Below, piece after piece: positions 17,041 through 26,144 of a stretch of 64,000 nucleotides of DNA (the stretch's first letter is position 1; the number at the start of each line of letters is the position of its first letter). Where the stretch lies: contig WGLX01000015.1 in assembly GCA_016125355.1 (NCBI GenBank), positions 101,579 through 165,578 on the forward strand, written 5' to 3'. Source of the stretch: Actinomycetales bacterium (GTDB taxonomy: Bacteria; Actinomycetota; Actinomycetes; S36-B12). The notes below the pieces were generated by a model. The model did not search any database and had not been told where the DNA came from. It saw only the letters and a program-made list of their open reading frames with translations. The position numbers were made by a program, and so were the translations under genes.

Positions 17041-18357
17041 ATGAGCAACGCCTGGTCCTTCGAGACGAAGCAGATCCACGCCGGCCAGTCGCCCGACGGC
17101 GCCACCAATGCGCGGGCCCTGCCGATCTACCAGACCACGTCCTACACGTTCAACGACACCACGCACGCCGCGAACCTGTTCGGGCTCAAGGAGCTCGGCA
17201 ACATCTACACGCGGATCATGAACCCGACCCAGGCCGTCGTGGAGGACCGCATCGCGGCCCTCGAGGGAGGCGTGGCCGGCCTCCTCGTCGCCAGTGGGCA
17301 GGCGGCGGAGACGCTCGCCGTGCTCAACATCGCGGAGGCGGGGGACCACATCGTCTCCAGCCCGAGCCTGTACGGCGGCACCTACAACCTCTTCCACTAC
17401 ACGCTGCCGAAGCTCGGCATCGAGTGCACGTTCGTCGACGACCCGGGTGACCCGGAGTCATGGCGGGCTGCGGTGCGTCCCAACACCAAGCTGTTCTTCG
17501 GGGAGTCCATCGCCAACCCGAGGAATGACGTGCTCGACATCGAGGCTGTCGCGGCTGTGGCGCACGAGGTGGGCGTCCCGCTCATCGTGGACAACACCGT
17601 GGCCACGCCGTACCTGGTCAACCCGCTGCAGTGGGGAGCGGATGTCGTCATCCACTCGGCCACCAAGTACCTCGGTGGCCATGGCACGTCGGTGGCGGGT
17701 GTCATCGTCGACGGCGGCACCTTCGACTACGCGCAGTATCCCGAGCGCTTCCCGAACTACAACCAGCCCGATCCGAGCTACCACGGGCTGGTCTACGCAC
17801 GCGACCTCGGCGTGGGCTCGGCCTTCGGGGCCAACCTGTCCTTCATCCTCAAGGCGCGGGTGCAGCTTCTCCGTGACCTCGGCTGCGCGGTGTCCCCGTT
17901 CAACGCCTTCCTGATCGCGCAGGGTCTCGAGACGCTGTCGCTCCGGGTGGAGCGGCATGTCCAGAATGCGCAGGCGGTGGCCGCGTTCCTGGCGGGACGA
18001 GACGAGGTGCTCAAGGTCAACTACTCGGGGCTGCCCGGAAGTCCGTGGTACGCCCTCGGCCAGAAGTACGCGCCTGGTGGCACCGGCGCGGTCCTGAGCT
18101 TCGAGATCGACGGCGGCCTCGAGGCCGGCAAGGCGTTCGTCGAGGCGCTGGACCTGCACAGCCACGTGGCGAACATCGGCGATGTGCGCAGCCTGGTCAT
18201 CCACCCGGCGTCCACGACGCACTCCCAGCTGACCGAGGAGGAGCAGCTGGCCTCCGGCGTCACGCCGGGCCTGGTGCGCCTTGCCGTGGGCATCGAGCAC
18301 ATCGACGACATCCTGGCCGACCTCGACGCCGGGTTCCGGGCCGCGAAGCAGTCCTGA
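17041..18357 (+). CDS. metY: O-acetylhomoserine sulfhydrylase
   Basis: PLP-dependent enzyme of 438 residues that makes homocysteine from O-acetylhomoserine and sulfide. The Cys/Met-metabolism fold is clear: the start SFETKQIHAGQ, YTRIMNPTQAVVEDRIAALE, ASGQAAET, and the PLP lysine K209 in VIHSATKYLGGHGTS. Length fits MetY (about 430) rather than MetB (about 380). ATG 17041 follows the riboswitch and an AGGAGTG ribosome-binding site. The next gene, metX, supplies its substrate and starts one base after this stop. Confidence 0.95.
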   Translation: MSNAWSFETKQIHAGQSPDGATNARALPIYQTTSYTFNDTTHAANLFGLKELGNIYTRIMNPTQAVVEDRIAALEGGVAGLLVASGQAAETLAVLNIAEAGDHIVSSPSLYGGTYNLFHYTLPKLGIECTFVDDPGDPESWRAAVRPNTKLFFGESIANPRNDVLDIEAVAAVAHEVGVPLIVDNTVATPYLVNPLQWGADVVIHSATKYLGGHGTSVAGVIVDGGTFDYAQYPERFPNYNQPDPSYHGLVYARDLGVGSAFGANLSFILKARVQLLRDLGCAVSPFNAFLIAQGLETLSLRVERHVQNAQAVAAFLAGRDEVLKVNYSGLPGSPWYALGQKYAPGGTGAVLSFEIDGGLEAGKAFVEALDLHSHVANIGDVRSLVIHPASTTHSQLTEEEQLASGVTPGLVRLAVGIEHIDDILADLDAGFRAAKQS

Positions 18358-18358
18358 C

Positions 18359-19534
18359 GTGTCCGAGTACGGCGCCCTGTCCTACGAGGGTCCTCCTCCC
18401 GCCACCGCCGCGTGGCGGGAGGAGGACCACCCGGGCGACCGTCACTTCCTGGACATCGGCGAGCTGAAGACCGAGCTCGGCGACGTCATCCCCGACGTCA
18501 CGGTGGCCTACGAGACGTGGGGCACCCTCAACGAGGACCGGTCCAACGCCGTCTACATCTGCCACGCGCTGACGGGGGACTCGCACGTGGCCGGCGAGCC
18601 CGGTCCCGGCCACAAGACCGGGGGCTGGTGGCACTCCCTCGTGGGACCTGGCTGCCCGGTCGACACCGACGAGTGGTACGTCGTGTGCGCCAACGTCCTC
18701 GGCGGGTGCCAGGGCACAACGGGCCCGGCTTCGCTGGCCCCGGACGGGCGCCCGTGGGGGAGCCGTTTCCCCGTCATCACGGTGGCGGACATGGTCGAGG
18801 TGGAGCGCCGCCTCACCGATGCCCTCGGCATCGAGTCCTGGGCCCTCCTGCTCGGACCATCCCTCGGCGGGATGCGCGTCCTCGAATGGATGGTGCGGTA
18901 CCCCGAGCGCGTTCGCGGGGGTCTCACGCTCGGGTCCACCGCGGCGGTCACGGCGGACCAGATCGGCACGCACGCCACGCAGATCGCGGCCATCGAGGCT
19001 GACCCGGCCTTCCGCGGGGGCGACTACTACGACGCCGGGCCGGGGGAGGGGCCGCACGTCGGCATGGGCATAGCCCGACGCATCGCCCACCTGACGTACC
19101 GATCCGAGACCGAGCTGGACGGCCGCTTCGGCCGCAGCGCCCAGGCCGACGAGGATCCGTACGACGGCGGCCGCTTCGCTGTGGAGTCCTACCTCGATCA
19201 TCATGCGGACAAGCTGGCCCGACGGTTCGACGCGAACACCTACATCGCACTGACGCGCGCCATGAGCCTGTTCGACGTCGGAGCGGGCCGGGGTGGCGTG
19301 GCTGCGGCGCTCGGGGGCATCCACGCCCCGCTCACGGTGGTGGGCATCGATTCCGATCGCCTGTTCCCCGTCCGGCTGCAGCAGCAGATGGTGGACCTGA
19401 CGCCCGGGGCCGACCGGCTGCACCTGATCCTGTCCGAGTTCGGTCACGACGGCTTCCTCGTCGAGGATGAGCAGGTGGGGGTCTTCGTGGCGCACGCCCT
19501 CCACCGGGTCCGCCGCAGCGACCACCGCGCCTAG
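18359..19534 (+). CDS. metX: Homoserine O-acetyltransferase
   Basis: Alpha/beta-hydrolase-fold acyltransferase of 391 residues that acetylates homoserine for MetY. The nucleophile elbow is GPSLGGM (S168), with the acidic residue in VGIDSDRLFP and the catalytic His in EFGHDGFL. CHALTGDSHVAG, WWHSLVGPGCPVDT and NVLGGCQGTTGP are classic MetX segments. The start is GTG 18359, one base after the metY stop, so the genes form one transcript under the SAM-IV riboswitch. Confidence 0.95.
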   Translation: MSEYGALSYEGPPPATAAWREEDHPGDRHFLDIGELKTELGDVIPDVTVAYETWGTLNEDRSNAVYICHALTGDSHVAGEPGPGHKTGGWWHSLVGPGCPVDTDEWYVVCANVLGGCQGTTGPASLAPDGRPWGSRFPVITVADMVEVERRLTDALGIESWALLLGPSLGGMRVLEWMVRYPERVRGGLTLGSTAAVTADQIGTHATQIAAIEADPAFRGGDYYDAGPGEGPHVGMGIARRIAHLTYRSETELDGRFGRSAQADEDPYDGGRFAVESYLDHHADKLARRFDANTYIALTRAMSLFDVGAGRGGVAAALGGIHAPLTVVGIDSDRLFPVRLQQQMVDLTPGADRLHLILSEFGHDGFLVEDEQVGVFVAHALHRVRRSDHRA

Positions 19535-19610
19535 CCAACGGGTCGGGTCCCGCGGCTGAGGTTGTCCACAGGCGCGCCTTCGCCCCTCGCCGACTCCACG
19601 CTCGGCGACC

Positions 19611-19616
19611 TACTGT
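19611..19616 (+). promoter_or_regulatory. -10 element of a leaderless promoter
   Basis: TACTGT ends six bases before GTG 19623. Confidence 0.4.
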
Positions 19617-19622
19617 CCCAGC

Positions 19623-20531
19623 GTGGCCACCGTGTCTGCCCACGTCCGCTTCCTCGTCGTCGCCATCGTCGCCACGATGATGGTGCTGGGCGGCGCCGAC
19701 GCGGCGACGGCGGCCGGAGGCCATCCGATCGGCGGCCCGGTGCACGGGGACGACCTCGCGGACGAGTACGTCGGCACGGGTGGACTGATCCTGCCGGGGA
19801 GCGTCGACGCGTCCGTTCGCCGTGAGGTGTCCTCGTGCCTCGGCTGTGAGTGGCGCGTGACGTCACCGTGCGCACGGTCCGACCTCGGCGCACCCCTCGA
19901 TAGGGCGTGTGCGGGAGTCGTGCGCGGCTGTCCCGGGGGCTCCCTGCGGCGCACCTGGTTCCGGGCCGCGGACGGGCCCTGGCGGGAGACGGGGCTGGTC
20001 TGCCTGCGCCAGGGAGGGCTGCTGACGGTGCGGGACGCCCGCGCGGCGGTCCTGGAGCGCCTGTCCCGAGCCGTGCCCGCCCTTCGACCGGCGGCCGCGC
20101 CGCCGCGCGGGGTGCTGCCCCAGCTCCCGACCTACTTCGACACGGGAATGCCGCGCGGGGAGCAGGTGTTCACGTTCATGGTCGCCGGTCACGCGCTGGC
20201 CGTGCATGCCCAGCCCCGCTGGTCGTGGACGTTCGGGGATGGCGCGTCGATGCGTACCGACGACCCGGGTGGCAGCTTCCCGTGGGGCACCGTCACGCAC
20301 GTGTACCGCGTGGCGGGGACCTTCGAGGTCGTGTGCGCCACGATGTGGACCGCTGAGTTCTGGAGCGATGGATTGGGCCCGTTCCCGGTGCCGGAGGGCA
20401 TCCGGCAGGAGGCTGCCTTCCCGGTGGTCGTGGGGGAGGGACGCGCCGCTCTGGTGCCCGGCGACCGCCCGCCGGACATCCGGCCGGATGTCCGTGGCAC
20501 AATGGCCCACAGACCGGCCCGTCCAAGCTGA
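19623..20531 (+). CDS. Secreted protein with a PKD-like domain
   Basis: 302-residue protein I cannot name. Residues 1-31 are a signal peptide (hydrophobic [20 protein letters not shown], then an Ala-rich cleavage site), so it is exported. A cysteine-rich region (about 68-125: CLGC, C, C, C) follows. A C-terminal beta domain then carries WSWTFGDG and [12 protein letters not shown], the spaced motifs of PKD domains, which usually mediate binding outside the cell. The last 20 residues overlap a 20-bp palindrome and a candidate promoter serving sigA. Confidence 0.7.
   Translation: MATVSAHVRFLVVAIVATMMVLGGADAATAAGGHPIGGPVHGDDLADEYVGTGGLILPGSVDASVRREVSSCLGCEWRVTSPCARSDLGAPLDRACAGVVRGCPGGSLRRTWFRAADGPWRETGLVCLRQGGLLTVRDARAAVLERLSRAVPALRPAAAPPRGVLPQLPTYFDTGMPRGEQVFTFMVAGHALAVHAQPRWSWTFGDGASMRTDDPGGSFPWGTVTHVYRVAGTFEVVCATMWTAEFWSDGLGPFPVPEGIRQEAAFPVVVGEGRAALVPGDRPPDIRPDVRGTMAHRPARPS
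20474..20503 (+). promoter_or_regulatory. 20-bp palindrome and possible -10 upstream of sigA
   Basis: A perfect palindrome, GGACATCCGG followed by CCGGATGTCC (20474-20493), sits just upstream of CACAAT (20498-20503). It would overlap the -35 position of a promoter reading into sigA, so it may be an operator. It also lies within the coding region of the upstream gene, where it encodes DIRPDVR. Confidence 0.4.
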
Positions 20532-20535
20532 AGGC

Positions 20536-20541
20536 TTGACA
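20536..20541 (+). promoter_or_regulatory. Possible -35 element nearer to sigA
   Basis: TTGACA matches the consensus -35 exactly, 45 bases before the sigA start, but no good -10 follows at the right distance. Confidence 0.3.
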
Positions 20542-20586
20542 CGGGCCCTTGTCGTGGGTCAACGCGAGGAAGGCATACCCCACTCG

Positions 20587-22065
20587 ATGGCAACTGGCAG
20601 CAGCAAGTCCCCTGCAAAGAAGTCCGCTCCGGCCAAGAAGGCACCTGCAGCGAAGAAGGCCGCTCCCGCTCCGTCGGCCTCCGCGAAGAAGGCGCCGGCG
20701 GCGAAGAAGGCGGCCACCACGCCGGTGAAGAAGGCGTCTGCCGCCAAGAAGGCGGCCACCACGCCGGTGAAGAAGGCGTCTGCCGCGAAGAAGGCGGCTC
20801 CGGCCAAGAAGGCGCCGGCGGCGAAGAAGGCGGCGGCCGGGAAGAAGGCGGCTCCGGCCAAGAAGGCGGCCGGCAAGGCGACGGGTGAGGACGAGCTCGT
20901 CGAGGTCGTCGAGACCGAGGACGGCCTTGTCGAGGTCGAGGACATCGACGAGGTCGAGGAGGTCGAGGACGAGGATCTCGAGGAGGCGGCCGAGCTCGAG
21001 GCGGACCTCGAGGCTGATCTGGCCGAGGACCTCAAGGGAGTCGAGGAGGAGGAGAAGTCCGAGGGCGAGGCGAAGTCCGCGGAGACCGACGAGGGCTTCA
21101 CGATCTCCGACATCGACGACACGGATGAGCCCGTCCAGACCGTCACCGTGGCCGGCGCGACGGCCGACCCCGTCAAGGACTACCTCAAGCAGATCGGCAA
21201 GGTGGCCCTGCTCAATGCCGAGCAGGAGGTCGAGCTCGCCAAGCGGATCGAGGCGGGACTGTTCGCCGAGGAGATGCTGGCCGAGGGACCCAAGCTCGAC
21301 AAGAAGACCCGGCTTGACCTGGAGTGGATCGCGACGGACGGCCGGCGGGCGAAGAACCACCTGCTGGAGGCGAACCTTCGCCTGGTCGTCTCGCTCGCCA
21401 AGCGCTACACCGGGCGCGGCATGCTCTTCCTGGACCTCATCCAGGAGGGCAACCTGGGCCTGATCCGCGCCGTCGAGAAGTTCGACTACACCAAGGGCTA
21501 CAAGTTCTCGACCTATGCGACGTGGTGGATCCGCCAGGCGATCACCCGGGCCATGGCCGACCAGGCGCGGACCATCCGCATTCCGGTGCACATGGTCGAG
21601 GTCATCAACAAGCTCGCTCGGGTGCAGCGCCAGATGCTGCAGGACCTCGGACGCGAGCCCACTCCCGAGGAGCTGGCCAAGGAGCTGGACATGACGCCCG
21701 AGAAGGTCGTCGAGGTCCAGAAGTACGGGCGCGAGCCCATCTCGCTGCACACCCCCCTCGGCGAGGAGGGGGACAGCGAGTTCGGGGATCTCATCGAGGA
21801 CTCCGAGGCGATCGTCCCCTCGGATGCGGTGTCCTTCACCCTGCTGCAGGAGCAGCTGGAGTCGGTCCTCGACACCCTGTCGGATCGGGAGGCGGGCGTC
21901 GTCCGCATGCGCTTCGGCCTCACGGACGGCCAGCCGAAGACCCTCGACGAGATCGGCAAGGTCTACGGCGTGACCCGCGAGCGGATCCGCCAGATCGAGT
22001 CCAAGACGATGTCGAAGCTTCGCCACCCGTCGCGGTCCCAGGTCCTCCGCGACTACCTCGACTGA
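20587..22065 (+). CDS. sigA: Primary RNA polymerase sigma factor (SigA/HrdB/RpoD)
   Basis: Housekeeping sigma-70 factor of 492 residues that directs RNA polymerase to most promoters. Residues 1-100 are a Lys/Ala/Pro-rich tail with PAKKA repeats, and about 100-185 is highly acidic; both are typical of actinobacterial HrdB-type factors. Then come region 1.2 ([21 protein letters not shown]), region 2 ([49 protein letters not shown]), region 3, and region 4.2 with the helix-turn-helix [23 protein letters not shown] 20587 is the first start after the leader. DUF7455 and parE follow downstream, a familiar actinobacterial order. Confidence 0.97.
   Translation: MATGSSKSPAKKSAPAKKAPAAKKAAPAPSASAKKAPAAKKAATTPVKKASAAKKAATTPVKKASAAKKAAPAKKAPAAKKAAAGKKAAPAKKAAGKATGEDELVEVVETEDGLVEVEDIDEVEEVEDEDLEEAAELEADLEADLAEDLKGVEEEEKSEGEAKSAETDEGFTISDIDDTDEPVQTVTVAGATADPVKDYLKQIGKVALLNAEQEVELAKRIEAGLFAEEMLAEGPKLDKKTRLDLEWIATDGRRAKNHLLEANLRLVVSLAKRYTGRGMLFLDLIQEGNLGLIRAVEKFDYTKGYKFSTYATWWIRQAITRAMADQARTIRIPVHMVEVINKLARVQRQMLQDLGREPTPEELAKELDMTPEKVVEVQKYGREPISLHTPLGEEGDSEFGDLIEDSEAIVPSDAVSFTLLQEQLESVLDTLSDREAGVVRMRFGLTDGQPKTLDEIGKVYGVTRERIRQIESKTMSKLRHPSRSQVLRDYLD
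20704..20787 (+). repeat. 42-bp tandem repeat within sigA
   Basis: Two adjacent 42-bp units (20704-20745 and 20746-20787) differ only in their last base and each encode [14 protein letters not shown]. They lie in the Lys/Ala tail of the sigma factor, a region likely to change length by slippage. Confidence 0.9.
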
Positions 22066-22077
22066 GGGGCGCGGCTA

Positions 22078-22107
22078 TTCGACCTCCACGGGAATCTCCC
22101 GTATGGT
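22078..22107 (+). promoter_or_regulatory. Promoter of the sortase-like gene with spacer palindrome
   Basis: TTCGAC (22078-22083), 18 bp, TATGGT (22102-22107). The spacer contains ACGGGA-ATC-TCCCGT (22088-22102), a palindrome that could be an operator or the sigA terminator. The leader would be about 37 bases, with GAGGAA before the start. Confidence 0.55.
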
Positions 22108-22150
22108 CGATCGCACTGTCCACTTGCATGCGCACATCCCCGAGGAAGTC

Positions 22151-22738
22151 ATGAAGCGACTCGTCATCATCGTGGCCCTGGCCCTGATGGGCAGCCTGGT
22201 GACGGCCCTGCCCGCCGAGGCGGCCTCCTGCCCGCCGGCCACCGTCGGGGGCAAGGCCATCGGCTGGATCAAGGTCGGCGACCGTTCCGTGCCCCTCAAG
22301 CCTGTCACCTACCGCAAGGGCGGCCCGCTGGATCCGCCGGCCACCAATCAGGCGGCCGGCCTGTCCATCCGCAACGCCAAGCTGACGGCGAAGCGCGGCA
22401 AGTCGGTGATCACCTGGCACGTGCGGTACGGCGTGGGGTGCTACGGGTCGCTGAACACCGTCCTCAAGGCGCCCATCGGGAGCACCTTCATGGTGAAGGA
22501 GCGGGGCAAGGATCCCGTGTACTTCCAGATCATGAAGCGCGACAGCGTCCCGAAGAACCGTCTGCGCGCCTCGTGGTTCGCCCGGACCGGCGCGCACCGG
22601 CTCGTGCTGCTCACCTGCGATGACCTCCAGGGCGGCGTCTTCCTCAAGACCCAGGCCGTGATCGCCAAGCGCGTCCCGGCTCCATCGCCGGCCACCACAG
22701 GCGCCACGCCTGCGGCGGCCCCCACCTCGAGCACGTAG
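22151..22738 (+). CDS. Secreted sortase-like protein (class E/F type)
   Basis: 195-residue exported protein with a clear signal peptide (MKRLVIIVALALMGSLVTALPAEA). The rest follows the order of a class E/F sortase barrel. LDPPATNQAAGLSIRN is the usual substrate-side strand, VITWHVRYG holds the likely catalytic His, SLNTVLKAPIGSTFMVKE matches the strand-and-turn after it, and HRLVLLTCDD carries the catalytic Cys. The conserved Arg that normally follows in the last strands is not obvious; FLKTQAVIAK has Lys, Thr and Gln there. It has a Pro/Thr/Ser tail and no other membrane anchor. It may be an active sortase, or a degenerate one used only for binding. Confidence 0.6.
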   Translation: MKRLVIIVALALMGSLVTALPAEAASCPPATVGGKAIGWIKVGDRSVPLKPVTYRKGGPLDPPATNQAAGLSIRNAKLTAKRGKSVITWHVRYGVGCYGSLNTVLKAPIGSTFMVKERGKDPVYFQIMKRDSVPKNRLRASWFARTGAHRLVLLTCDDLQGGVFLKTQAVIAKRVPAPSPATTGATPAAAPTSST

Positions 22739-22756
22739 GGCCTGCCGGAGCGTTGG

Positions 22757-22762
22757 TAGGGT
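22757..22762 (+). promoter_or_regulatory. -10 element of a leaderless promoter
   Basis: TAGGGT ends eight bases before ATG 22771, with no ribosome-binding site between. Confidence 0.45.
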
Positions 22763-22770
22763 CCCGGCCC

Positions 22771-23580
22771 ATGGCCGGTGATCCGCTCGTCAGCATCGCT
22801 CATCTCGGGCCGGAGGGCTCCCGGAGCGCCGTCGTCGAGGTGACGATGGCCAACCAGGCCCGCCGGAATGCGCTCAGCCAGGGCATGCTCGACGCCCTGA
22901 CGACGGCCATCGAGGAGGCGGCGGCCGTGTCCTGCCGGGCGCTTGTCCTGCGGGCCGAGGCCGGGGTGAGCACGTGGTCGGCCGGATACGACATCGAGGC
23001 CCTGCCCCTGGATGGGGCGGACCCACTGACCTGGGCGAATCCCCTCGAGACGCTGCTGCACGCCGTCCGGCTCGCCCCGTTCCCCGTCATCGCGGCGGTG
23101 GAGGGAGGGGCCTGGGGCGGGGCCTGCGAACTGGCGCTCACCTGCGATCTGGTGGTCGCGGTCCGCACGGCGACCTTCGCGATCACACCAACCCGACTCG
23201 GGGTGCCCTACAACACCTCCGGGGTGGCCCATTTCGTGGCGGCCCTGCCGCTGAATGTCGCTCGTGAGATGTTCTACACGGCGGATCCGCTCGGCGCGGA
23301 GGCCCTGGCCGGATACGGCGTCGTCAACCGCCTGGTCGCCGATGGCGATGAGCTGGGGGTGGTCAGCCGGGAGCTGGCGAACCGGATCGCGGTCCGTGCC
23401 CCCCTGTCCGTGCGTGCGATCAAGGCTGAGATCACGGCGCTCACCGATGCCCGGTCACTCACCAGCGACGACTTCGAGCGCCTGACGGAACTGCGACGAC
23501 TCGCATGGACGAGCACCGACTACCAGGAGGGGGTTGCCGCGTTCCGCGAGAAGCGGTCCGCGCGATTCAGCGGGACCTGA
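22771..23580 (+). CDS. scpB: Methylmalonyl-CoA decarboxylase-like crotonase
   Basis: 269-residue crotonase-fold enzyme resembling E. coli ScpB (YgfG), which decarboxylates methylmalonyl-CoA to propionyl-CoA. The EGGAWGGACELALTCDLVVA oxyanion-hole region, FAITPTRLGVPYNTSGVAHF, and the ending DYQEGVAAFREKR are in the ScpB pattern rather than that of true enoyl-CoA hydratases, which would show a second Glu. No other methylmalonyl-CoA genes lie nearby, so the assignment rests on sequence alone. Confidence 0.72.
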   Translation: MAGDPLVSIAHLGPEGSRSAVVEVTMANQARRNALSQGMLDALTTAIEEAAAVSCRALVLRAEAGVSTWSAGYDIEALPLDGADPLTWANPLETLLHAVRLAPFPVIAAVEGGAWGGACELALTCDLVVAVRTATFAITPTRLGVPYNTSGVAHFVAALPLNVAREMFYTADPLGAEALAGYGVVNRLVADGDELGVVSRELANRIAVRAPLSVRAIKAEITALTDARSLTSDDFERLTELRRLAWTSTDYQEGVAAFREKRSARFSGT

Positions 23581-23613
23581 CGATCTGGGCACGGGGTTCA
23601 GCGGTGCAGGCGC

Positions 23614-23829
23614 CTAGTCCTCGGCGGCCGGCTTCTCGGTGAGGCGGTGGGTCTCGTCGACGATCTCGATCGCCTGGGGACGCAGGGCGTCCTCGTGACG
23701 GCTCCAATGGTGACCGCAGAACAGCAGGTCGGTGCCACCCGGAAGCACGACGCGGACGTATGCCTGTGCGTTGCATCGATCGCAGCGATCGGTGGCGCTG
23801 AGCGCGGGCGCGGACAGTGTGGTGGCCAT
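23614..23829 (-). CDS. DUF7455 small zinc-ribbon-like protein
   Basis: 71-residue protein of the actinobacterial family found between the primary sigma factor and parE, as here. It has a Cys-X2-Cys pair (DRCDRCNAQA) and a later FCGHHWSRHEDAL block, so a zinc site is likely. Function is unknown. ATG 23829 is preceded by AAAGGACGG; the longer in-frame start at 23991 would add a low-complexity tail absent from the family. Confidence 0.85.
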   Translation of the reverse strand: MATTLSAPALSATDRCDRCNAQAYVRVVLPGGTDLLFCGHHWSRHEDALRPQAIEIVDETHRLTEKPAAED

Positions 23830-24026
23830 GTGTCCCGTCCTTTCGTCGTGGTCTCGGCCGCGGGCCGATCCCGTGGTGCCGTCCTTTCCGGATAACAGTC
23901 TTACACGGCCCGTCTGTTCCCGACTCGCCACGCCGGGGCCGTTCGCGGTGAGCGAAGCCGGTAAACGGACATTACGGTCGCAGGTGGACACGCCTCACCC
24001 TGCGCGGTCCGAACCGCGACGCTGGG

Positions 24027-24032
24027 TAGGTT
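24027..24032 (+). promoter_or_regulatory. -10 element of a leaderless promoter for parE
   Basis: TAGGTT ends six bases before GTG 24039. Confidence 0.5.
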
Positions 24033-24038
24033 GTCGGC

Positions 24039-26132
24039 GTGGCAGCGAAATCGACCAGGTCCAAAGCACCGTCCGCCGGCGGCTACTCCGCCCGGGATCT
24101 CGCGGTGCTGGAGGGCCTCGAGGCGGTCCGGAAGCGCCCGGGCATGTACATCGGCTCCAACGACGGCCGCGGCCTCATGCACTGCCTGTGGGAGATCGTC
24201 GACAACGCGGTCGATGAGGCGTTGGCCGGGTTCTGTACCTCGGTCACCGTGACGCTGCACGCGGACGGGTCGGCCGAGGTGGCCGACAACGGGCGAGGCA
24301 TCCCCGTCGACGTCGAGCCCAAGACGAAGCTCACCGGAGTCGAGGTCGTGCTGACCAAGCTCCATGCGGGCGGCAAGTTCGGCGGTGGCTCCTACACCGC
24401 CAGCGGCGGGCTGCACGGCGTCGGCGCCTCCGTCGTGAACGCCCTCTCGTCGCGTCTCGATGTCGAGGTCGACCGGAGCGGCAAGGTCCACACCATGTCG
24501 TTCCGCCGTGGCGTCCCGGGCGTGTTCGACGGCGAGGGCCCGGAGGCGGCCTTCAGCCGCAAAGGCGGCCTGCAGATCATCGGCAAGTGCTCGCGCACCA
24601 AGACCGGTACCCGGGTGAGGTGGTGGGCAGACCGGCAGGTGTTCACCAAGGACGCCGACTACGACCGGGCCGCCCTGCGCGAGCGGGCCATGCAGAGCAC
24701 CTTCCTCGTGCCGGGGCTGACGATGGTCCTCCGCGACCATCGGGATCCCGGTGACCTGTGGGAGGAGACCTTCCAGCACAAGGGCGGGATCGCCGAGTAC
24801 ATCGAGTACCTGTCGCACGGCGATCCGGTCACCTCGGTGATCCGGCTCAGCGGCCAGGGCCACTTCCACGAGACCGTTCCCGTGCTCGACGACAAGGGCC
24901 ACATGACTCCCCAGGAGGTGGAGCGGGACCTCGGTGTCGAGATCGCCCTGCGCTGGGACACCGGGTACGACACCACAATGCGCTCGTTCGTCAACGTGAT
25001 CGCCACGCCCAAGGGCGGGACCCACGTGGCCGGGTTCGAGCGCGCGCTCGTGAAGGTGATCAATGACCAGCTCCGTGCCGCCAAGGTGCTGAAGGCCAGC
25101 GAGGACAACATCGCCAAAGACGATGCGATGGAGGGGCTGACCGCGGTCGTGACCGTGCGGCTCGCCGAGCCCCAGTTCGAGGGTCAGACCAAGGAGGTCC
25201 TCGGGACGCCCGCCGCGTCGCGCATCGTGGCGAACGTGGTCACCAAGGAGCTGTCCTCGTGGATCTCCTCGCCTCCGCGTGGCGAGAAGGCGGCGGCCAA
25301 GGCGCTGCTCGACAAGGCCGCCAACGCGATGCGCGCCCGGGTGGCGGCGCGGACGCACCGCGACCTGCAGCGGCGGAAGACCGCGCTCGAGTCGTCGGCC
25401 CTCCCGGCGAAGCTCGTCGACTGCCGGAGCGAGGACGTCGAGCGCACGGAGCTCTTCATCGTCGAGGGCGACAGTGCGCTCGGAACGGCCAAGACGGCCC
25501 GCAACGCGGACTTCCAGGCGCTGCTCCCGATCCGCGGCAAGATCCTGAACGTCCAGAAGTCATCGCTGGCGGACATGCTGAAGAACGCGGAGTGCGCCGC
25601 CATCATCCAGGTCATCGGAGCCGGTTCGGGGCGCACGTTCGACCTCGATCAGGCGCGCTACGGCAAGGTGATCCTCATGTCGGATGCTGACGTCGACGGT
25701 GCGCACATCCGGTGCCTGCTGCTCACGCTCATCCACCGGTACATGCGCCCACTCCTCGACGCCGGGCGTGTGTTCGCTGCTGTCCCTCCTCTGCACCGGA
25801 TCGAGATCATCAATCCGGGGAGCAAGGCGAACGACGTGATCTACACGTACAGCGACGCCGAGATGCGCTCGGTGCTGGCCGACGCCGAGAAGCGCGGGCG
25901 GCGCGTGAAGGACCCGGTCCAGCGCTACAAGGGCCTGGGGGAGATGGACGCCTCTCAGCTGCGGGAGACGACCATGGATCCCGCCCACCGCACGTTGCGC
26001 CGGATCACCATGTCCGACGTGGAGGACGCGGCGTGCGTGTTCGACCTGCTGATGGGCAGTGATGTGGCGCCGCGCAAGGATTTCATCGTCGAGGGCGCCG
26101 CGTCGCTGGACCGGGAGCGCATCGACGCCTGA
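24039..26132 (+). CDS. parE: DNA topoisomerase IV subunit B / second GyrB
   Basis: Type II topoisomerase ATPase subunit, 697 residues. The GHKL ATPase is at the N-terminus (EIVDNAVDEA, DNGRGIPVD, GGLHGVGASVVNAL), then the transducer, and the TOPRIM domain with EGDSA and LMSDADVDGAHI. The final KGLGEM motif contacts subunit A. Its partner is the ParC-like protein encoded at 44761-47214; in many actinobacteria the two genes flank a short conserved stretch, whereas here about 18.6 kb lies between them. Translation from GTG 24039 is probably leaderless. Confidence 0.95.
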   Translation: MAAKSTRSKAPSAGGYSARDLAVLEGLEAVRKRPGMYIGSNDGRGLMHCLWEIVDNAVDEALAGFCTSVTVTLHADGSAEVADNGRGIPVDVEPKTKLTGVEVVLTKLHAGGKFGGGSYTASGGLHGVGASVVNALSSRLDVEVDRSGKVHTMSFRRGVPGVFDGEGPEAAFSRKGGLQIIGKCSRTKTGTRVRWWADRQVFTKDADYDRAALRERAMQSTFLVPGLTMVLRDHRDPGDLWEETFQHKGGIAEYIEYLSHGDPVTSVIRLSGQGHFHETVPVLDDKGHMTPQEVERDLGVEIALRWDTGYDTTMRSFVNVIATPKGGTHVAGFERALVKVINDQLRAAKVLKASEDNIAKDDAMEGLTAVVTVRLAEPQFEGQTKEVLGTPAASRIVANVVTKELSSWISSPPRGEKAAAKALLDKAANAMRARVAARTHRDLQRRKTALESSALPAKLVDCRSEDVERTELFIVEGDSALGTAKTARNADFQALLPIRGKILNVQKSSLADMLKNAECAAIIQVIGAGSGRTFDLDQARYGKVILMSDADVDGAHIRCLLLTLIHRYMRPLLDAGRVFAAVPPLHRIEIINPGSKANDVIYTYSDAEMRSVLADAEKRGRRVKDPVQRYKGLGEMDASQLRETTMDPAHRTLRRITMSDVEDAACVFDLLMGSDVAPRKDFIVEGAASLDRERIDA

Positions 26133-26144
26133 CGCCCGCAGCCG

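Noticed and set aside
20293..22026. A 577-codon minus-strand open frame opposite sigA.
   Set aside because: It mirrors the Lys/Ala repeats as Leu/Arg runs; it is the shadow of the sigma factor.
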